Shown: positions 60,114-64,000 of the stretch, one piece after another
Position numbering within the stretch: position 1 is the stretch's first letter
Layout of the letters: every line of letters starts with the position of its first letter
NCBI GenBank assembly: GCA_016208015.1
Contig: JACQYW010000008.1
Coordinates: 124,001-188,000 of the forward strand
From: Nitrosomonadales bacterium
Lineage (GTDB): Bacteria; Pseudomonadota; Gammaproteobacteria; Burkholderiales; Gallionellaceae
Reading direction: 5' to 3'
Length of the DNA stretch: 64,000 nucleotides
Position numbers and translations under genes: made by a program
The notes under the pieces: generated by a model
Databases searched by the model: none
Told to the model about the DNA's origin: nothing
Seen by the model: the letters and a program-made list of their open reading frames with translations, nothing else

Positions 60114-61261
60114 GCCAGATAAGGCAGGATGGCCGCAGCCGCTTTCTGCGCGGTGTCCTGGCGCAAGGTCTGGTGCATCTTGACGAAGGTCTCTTCCAGC
60201 GCCGCCACAGCATGCTTGTTATTGACCAGGTTGAGCAGCGCCTGGGACAGATTCTCGGGCGTGGCATCGTCCTGCAATATCTCCGGTACGACGAACTTGC
60301 CGGCGAGGATGTTGGGCAGGCCGACATAAGGCAGGTATTGTTTGCGCTTGGCGATCCAGTAGGTCAGCGGCGACAACTTGTAGGTGATGACCATGGGACG
60401 CTTGAGCAAAGCGGCTTCCAGCGTGGCGGTGCCGGAGGCGACCAGCACGCCATCGGCGGCGATCATGGCGTCGTGCGCATGGCCGAACAACAGGGTGATG
60501 GGCAGATGCTGCCCTTCCTGCCGCCATATCTCGTTCTCGAAGATGGTGCGCGTCTCGCGGCTGGCGAGCGGCACGAGGAACTGCGCGTCGGGCAGCTTCT
60601 GCAGGATGAGCTTGGCGGTCTCGACATAGGTCCTGGCGAGGCGGCGCACTTCTCCCTGGCGGCTGCCGGGCAGCAGCGCGAATATCTTGGCGTTACGCGG
60701 CAGGATGCGCATCTGCTCGCGCATCTCGTCGCGCTTGGGCAGCTCCGGCAACATGTCGGCGAGCGGATGCCCCACGTAGGTGACGGGCACGTCGGCCTGC
60801 TGGTATAGCGGCGCCTCGAACGGGAACAGCGCGAGGATGTGCGTGACTGCCTGCTTGATCTTGTGGATGCGCTCGCCGCGCCAGGCCCAGATGGACGGGC
60901 TGACGTAGTGCACGGCGGGGATGCCGTGTTGCTTGAGCGCCATCTCGAGGTCGAGGTTGAAATCGGGTGCGTCGATGCCGATGAACATGTCCGGCGGCTC
61001 GGCGATGAAACGGTTGCGCAGGCTGCGGCGGATGCCGACCAGTTCGCGGTAATGGCGCAGCACTTCGATGTAGCCGTTGACGGCCAGCTTCTCCATCGGG
61101 AACAGCACCTCCATGCCGATGGCCTGCATCTTGGGGCCGCCGATGCCGATGAAGCGCACATTCGGCACGACTTGTTTGATGGCGCCCATCAGCAGGCTGC
61201 CGAGCAGGTCGCCGGATGCTTCACCGGCGACGATGGCGATGGTCTTTGCGTTCTGGTTCAT
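60110..61261 (-). CDS. lpxB: lipid-A-disaccharide synthase
   Basis: A 383-residue glycosyltransferase joining UDP-2,3-diacylglucosamine and lipid [14 protein letters not shown] near the N-terminus, [28 protein letters not shown] and [12 protein letters not shown] are family signatures. It lies six bases after lpxA and overlaps rnhB. This part of the lipid A cluster shows an outer-membrane LPS organism. Confidence 0.97.
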   Translation of the reverse strand: MNQNAKTIAIVAGEASGDLLGSLLMGAIKQVVPNVRFIGIGGPKMQAIGMEVLFPMEKLAVNGYIEVLRHYRELVGIRRSLRNRFIAEPPDMFIGIDAPDFNLDLEMALKQHGIPAVHYVSPSIWAWRGERIHKIKQAVTHILALFPFEAPLYQQADVPVTYVGHPLADMLPELPKRDEMREQMRILPRNAKIFALLPGSRQGEVRRLARTYVETAKLILQKLPDAQFLVPLASRETRTIFENEIWRQEGQHLPITLLFGHAHDAMIAADGVLVASGTATLEAALLKRPMVITYKLSPLTYWIAKRKQYLPYVGLPNILAGKFVVPEILQDDATPENLSQALLNLVNNKHAVAALEETFVKMHQTLRQDTAQKAAAAILPYLA

Positions 61262-61267
61262 GGCTGG

Positions 61268-62059
61268 TTAACGCACGATGCCACGGGTGGCTTTGCTCAG
61301 AAAGGTCAGCATGTTGTCGACGTCTGCATCGGCATCGGCCGCTTGACCGCGCATTGCCGCGATCTCCTGTTTCGCTGCTTCGAAGCTGCTGCCCGCGCGA
61401 TACAGGGTGCGGTACATCTGCTTGATCATGTCGAGACGTGCTTCCGAATAACCGGCGCGGCGCGGCCCTTCCTGGTGCGGACCTTTGGCTTCGGCCGGAT
61501 TGCCGACCGCTGTCACGAACGGCGGCAGGTCTTGCGACAAGCGTGTCTGGAAACCGATCATGGCATAGTCGCCGATACGCACGAACTGGTGGATGCCGCT
61601 CATGCCGCCGATCAGGGTATGGTCGCCGACAATCACATGACCGGCAAACTGCACCGAGTTGGCGATGACGTTGTGATCGCCGATATGGCAGTCATGTGCG
61701 ACGTGCACGTAGGCCATGATCCAGTTGTCGCTGCCGATGGAAGTGATGCCGCCATCCTGTACCGTGCCGAGATTCAGAGTGCAGCTCTCGCGGATGGTGT
61801 TGTTGTCGCCGATGATGAGCCGGGTCGGTTCGCCCTTGTACTTTTTGTCCTGCGGGATCTCGCCGATGGAGCCGAACTGGAAGAAGCGGTTGTTCTTGCC
61901 GATGCTGGTGTGGCCGTCGATGACGACATGCGGGCCGACGACCGAACCGGCACCGATCTCCACATGCTCACCGATGATGGAATACGGCCCGACCGACACG
62001 TCGTCGGCCAGCTTGGCGTTCGGGTGGACGAGCGCGGTCGGGTGACGCAAGTTACTCAT
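61268..62059 (-). CDS. lpxA: UDP-N-acetylglucosamine acyltransferase
   Basis: A 263-residue left-handed beta-helix protein with many hexapeptide repeats ([18 protein letters not shown] and others). [13 protein letters not shown] contains the catalytic His. It performs the first step in lipid A synthesis. The stop of fabZ and its ATG overlap (TAATG). The C-terminal helical bundle (from about 195) has the usual form. Confidence 0.97.
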   Translation of the reverse strand: MSNLRHPTALVHPNAKLADDVSVGPYSIIGEHVEIGAGSVVGPHVVIDGHTSIGKNNRFFQFGSIGEIPQDKKYKGEPTRLIIGDNNTIRESCTLNLGTVQDGGITSIGSDNWIMAYVHVAHDCHIGDHNVIANSVQFAGHVIVGDHTLIGGMSGIHQFVRIGDYAMIGFQTRLSQDLPPFVTAVGNPAEAKGPHQEGPRRAGYSEARLDMIKQMYRTLYRAGSSFEAAKQEIAAMRGQAADADADVDNMLTFLSKATRGIVR

Positions 62060-62505
62060 TATTTCGTCTTCAGGGTGCAGATCAACTCAGCTTCGGCGGC
62101 GACCTGCCCGTCCACTTCGGCCACGCCTTTGAACTTCCACATGCCGCGCTTGTTCATGGCGATAGAGACCTTGAATATCAGCTGGTCGCCGGGGCCGACC
62201 GGACGCTTGAAACGCGCGTTGTCGATGCCGACGAAGTAGTACACCGAGTCGTCGCTCGGCAGGGTGCCCATGGTCTTGAACGACAGGATGGCGGCTGCCT
62301 GTGCCATCGCCTCGATGACCAGCACGCCCGGCATCACCGGATGGTGCGGGTAGTGACCGGGGAAGAACGGCTCGTTCATGGAAACGTTCTTCAGTGCCAC
62401 GATGCGTTCGTTCGGCACCACTTCGAGCACGCGGTCTATCAACAGGAACGGATAACGGTGCGGCAGGTGTTCCAACACCTCATGGATGTCCATCGCGGTA
62501 CTCAT
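62059..62505 (-). CDS. fabZ: 3-hydroxyacyl-[acyl-carrier-protein] dehydratase
   Basis: A 148-residue hot-dog enzyme dehydrating 3-hydroxyacyl-ACP. The catalytic His is in [14 protein letters not shown] and the Glu in VIEAMAQ. It is in the lpx cluster, as in most proteobacteria, where it competes with LpxA for hydroxyacyl-ACP. Its ATG overlaps the lpxD stop. Confidence 0.97.
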   Translation of the reverse strand: MSTAMDIHEVLEHLPHRYPFLLIDRVLEVVPNERIVALKNVSMNEPFFPGHYPHHPVMPGVLVIEAMAQAAAILSFKTMGTLPSDDSVYYFVGIDNARFKRPVGPGDQLIFKVSIAMNKRGMWKFKGVAEVDGQVAAEAELICTLKTK

Positions 62506-63545
62506 GTTTTTTCTCCCTTTAATGATTCGATCTCTTTTTCCAATTGTTTGATGCGCGCGAACATCTCATCCAGATGGCGCAAGTGCGCAGCGCTCTTCAG
62601 CCATGTTTCTTTCTCGCTGAACGGATAGATGCCGCTGTAAACACCTTTTTCGCGTATGGATTTGCTGACCAGGGTGAACGAAGAGACCTCCACCCCGTCA
62701 GCGATGCTCAGGTGTCCCAGGATGCCCGCACTGCCGCCGATGCGGCAATACTTGCCGATGACCGCGCTGCCCGCGATGCCGACGCAACCCGCGATGGCGG
62801 TGTGGGCGCCGATACGCACGTTGTGCGCGATCTGGATCTGGTTGTCCAGCTTCACATCTTCCTCGATGATGGTGTCGTCCAGCGCGCCGCGGTCTATGGT
62901 GGTGTTGGCGCCGATCTCGACATGGTCGCCGATGAGCACGCGCCCGATCTGCGGTATCTTTAGCCAGCGGCCGTTCTCCCAGGCCATGCCGAAACCGTCG
63001 GAGCCGATCACCGCGCCGGAATGCGCGATGACATGATTGCCGATGACGCAGTCGTGATACACGGTGACGCGCGGATAAAGGCGTGTGCTCTCGCCCAGCA
63101 TGGTGTTATCGCCGATGGCGCAACCCGCCATCACCACGGTTCCCGCTCCGATGACGGCCCCTTCGCCGATCGTCACTTGCGGGCCGATGTGGGCCTGCGG
63201 GGATATCTGCGCACCTTTGCCGATGATGGCGGAAGGATGGATGCCGTGCGCGTAGTCGTGCAAGGGATTGAGGAAGGCGGAAAGTTTGGCGAAATACGAA
63301 TAGGGGTTGTCGCAGACGATGCGCGGCAGTTCGGTCGTGTCGGCATCCGCCTTGGACAGGATCACGGCAGAAGCATTGCTGCCGTCGAGTTGCTTGCGGT
63401 ATTTGGCGTTCGCCAGAAAGGCAATCTGACCTTTGCCTGCCTTCTCCAGCGTGCCGATCTGCTGAATATGGGTCTCGGCATCTCCCATCACCTGCCCGCC
63501 GAAACGCGCCACGATGTCTGCCAGTCGGTAGGCTGTACGCTGCAT
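62502..63545 (-). CDS. lpxD: UDP-3-O-(3-hydroxyacyl)glucosamine N-acyltransferase
   Basis: A 347-residue enzyme: an N-terminal uridine-binding domain (about 1-100), a left-handed beta-helix of hexapeptide repeats (about 105-310) with catalytic His in QIAHNVRIG, and a C-terminal helix ([15 protein letters not shown]) forming the trimer. It acylates lipid A precursor nitrogen. It follows ompH and precedes fabZ. Confidence 0.97.
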   Translation of the reverse strand: MQRTAYRLADIVARFGGQVMGDAETHIQQIGTLEKAGKGQIAFLANAKYRKQLDGSNASAVILSKADADTTELPRIVCDNPYSYFAKLSAFLNPLHDYAHGIHPSAIIGKGAQISPQAHIGPQVTIGEGAVIGAGTVVMAGCAIGDNTMLGESTRLYPRVTVYHDCVIGNHVIAHSGAVIGSDGFGMAWENGRWLKIPQIGRVLIGDHVEIGANTTIDRGALDDTIIEEDVKLDNQIQIAHNVRIGAHTAIAGCVGIAGSAVIGKYCRIGGSAGILGHLSIADGVEVSSFTLVSKSIREKGVYSGIYPFSEKETWLKSAAHLRHLDEMFARIKQLEKEIESLKGEKT

Positions 63546-63563
63546 CAGATTGGTTCTCTCAAA

Positions 63564-64000
63564 TCACTTCTCGGATTTTTCCGGCGTCTCGTTGGAGAGA
63601 TATTTCAATACCTTGTCGGTGATATCGACCTTGGGATTGCGATAGACCGCTTCCTGCAGGATGACATCGTATTCTTCGCTCTCGGCAATGGCGCGGATAG
63701 CCTTGTCGGCATGCGCCAGCACGACTGCCAGTTCCTCGTTCTTGCGCAGGTTCAGGTCTTCGCGGAATTCGCGCTGCATGGTCTGCAGGTTGAGATTCAG
63801 GTTGGCCAGTTCGCGCTCCTTGAAACGGCGCACCGAGTCGGACATGTTGCTACCTTCTTTTTCCAGCGCCGCCTGCAGGTCTTTGCCCAGCTTGATCTGC
63901 TTCTTGATCTCCTGGTCGCGCGCGGCGAACTCCTTCTCGATCTTCTTCTCGGCGCGGACTGCCTGCTCGGATTCGCGCAGGATGCGCTCCGTATCCACTA
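63564..64000 (-). CDS. OmpH/Skp-family periplasmic chaperone (partial, 5' end off window)
   Basis: The visible 145 residues start VDTERILRESEQAVRAEKKIEKEFAARD-like sequence (shown in parts), matching the point just after the signal peptide and first strand of OmpH/Skp. A long charged coiled coil (about residues 15-90) is followed by the C-terminal strand-helix ILQEAVYRNPKVDITDKVL. Skp holds outer-membrane proteins in the periplasm for BamA. The signal peptide and start are beyond the right edge. It heads the lpxD-fabZ-lpxA-lpxB group. Confidence 0.9.
   Translation of the reverse strand, partial: VDTERILRESEQAVRAEKKIEKEFAARDQEIKKQIKLGKDLQAALEKEGSNMSDSVRRFKERELANLNLNLQTMQREFREDLNLRKNEELAVVLAHADKAIRAIAESEEYDVILQEAVYRNPKVDITDKVLKYLSNETPEKSEK

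Overview
The window is a moderately GC-rich, densely coded bacterial chromosome segment. The gene order yceD-rpmF-plsX-fabHDG-acpP-fabF-pabC-mltG-tmk-holB-tatD, the ompH-lpxD-fabZ-lpxA-lpxB-rnhB block, the roughly 400-residue TrpS and the TTG starts point to a betaproteobacterium. The Isp-type uptake hydrogenase, the NAD-linked Hox hydrogenase and the abundant CCCCCTGCAAGGGGG-type palindromes fit a Nitrosomonadales/Gallionellaceae-like chemolithotroph. That placement is inference; no rRNA or marker search could be run.

Layout. 0-9.3 kb is signalling: a partial ScdA/Ric-like gene at the left edge, a minus-strand c-di-GMP group (two PilZ proteins and a PAS-GGDEF-EAL protein), then a divergent plus-strand chain of a five-PAS HisKA_2 kinase, an ANTAR-type antiterminator response regulator and a SpoIIE-type phosphatase fused to an anti-sigma-like ATPase. 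9.3-25.2 kb is housekeeping: gltX followed by tRNA-Ala and tRNA-Glu, tRNA-Val, the tatD-to-yceD fatty acid/cell wall/replication operon, maf, dksA, tRNA-Cys, tRNA-Gly, tRNA-Leu and rep. 25.2-32.5 kb holds a CYTH-CHAD protein, a flavoprotein, an alpha/beta hydrolase, dnaQ, rnhA, a methyltransferase, gloB, tRNA-Ser and a thioredoxin.

32.5-50.8 kb is the hydrogenase region. hoxF-hoxU-hoxY-hoxH-(DUF559 cassette)-hoxW encodes a soluble group 3d NAD-reducing [NiFe] hydrogenase. On the other strand hypC-hupD-hynS-isp1-isp2-orf145-hynL encodes a membrane-linked group 1 Isp-type [NiFe] hydrogenase. Between them lies an accessory stretch: a PAS-GAF-PAS-HD-GYP protein, a MITE-like element, an alanine/lysine 18-residue-repeat coiled-coil protein with its own operator-bearing promoter, a HigBA-type toxin-antitoxin pair, an orphan hicB with a hicA remnant, and an AT-richer gene with a HEPN-like RxxxxH motif. 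Small repeats have invaded the hydrogenase operons: a MITE-like element sits between hoxF and hoxU, palindromes flank the DUF559 gene and separate orf145 from hynL, and a roughly 60-bp hairpin element (three copies, with covariation in its stem) is twice nested inside other palindromes.

50.8-64 kb is housekeeping again, all minus strand apart from smpB and msrA: trmH-like, scpB, scpA, trpS, an M50 protease, a Sua5/YciO protein, a PHP phosphoesterase, rnfH, ratA, smpB, msrA, two small membrane proteins, rnhB, lpxB, lpxA, fabZ, lpxD and the truncated ompH at the right edge.

No gene-free stretch exceeds about 300 bases. The longest is the divergent promoter region at 3419-3718, which holds a hairpin, followed by 2126-2350 (one doubtful small ORF) and 34379-34583 (the MITE-like element). 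No rRNA gene, CRISPR array, complete insertion sequence or prophage was seen.
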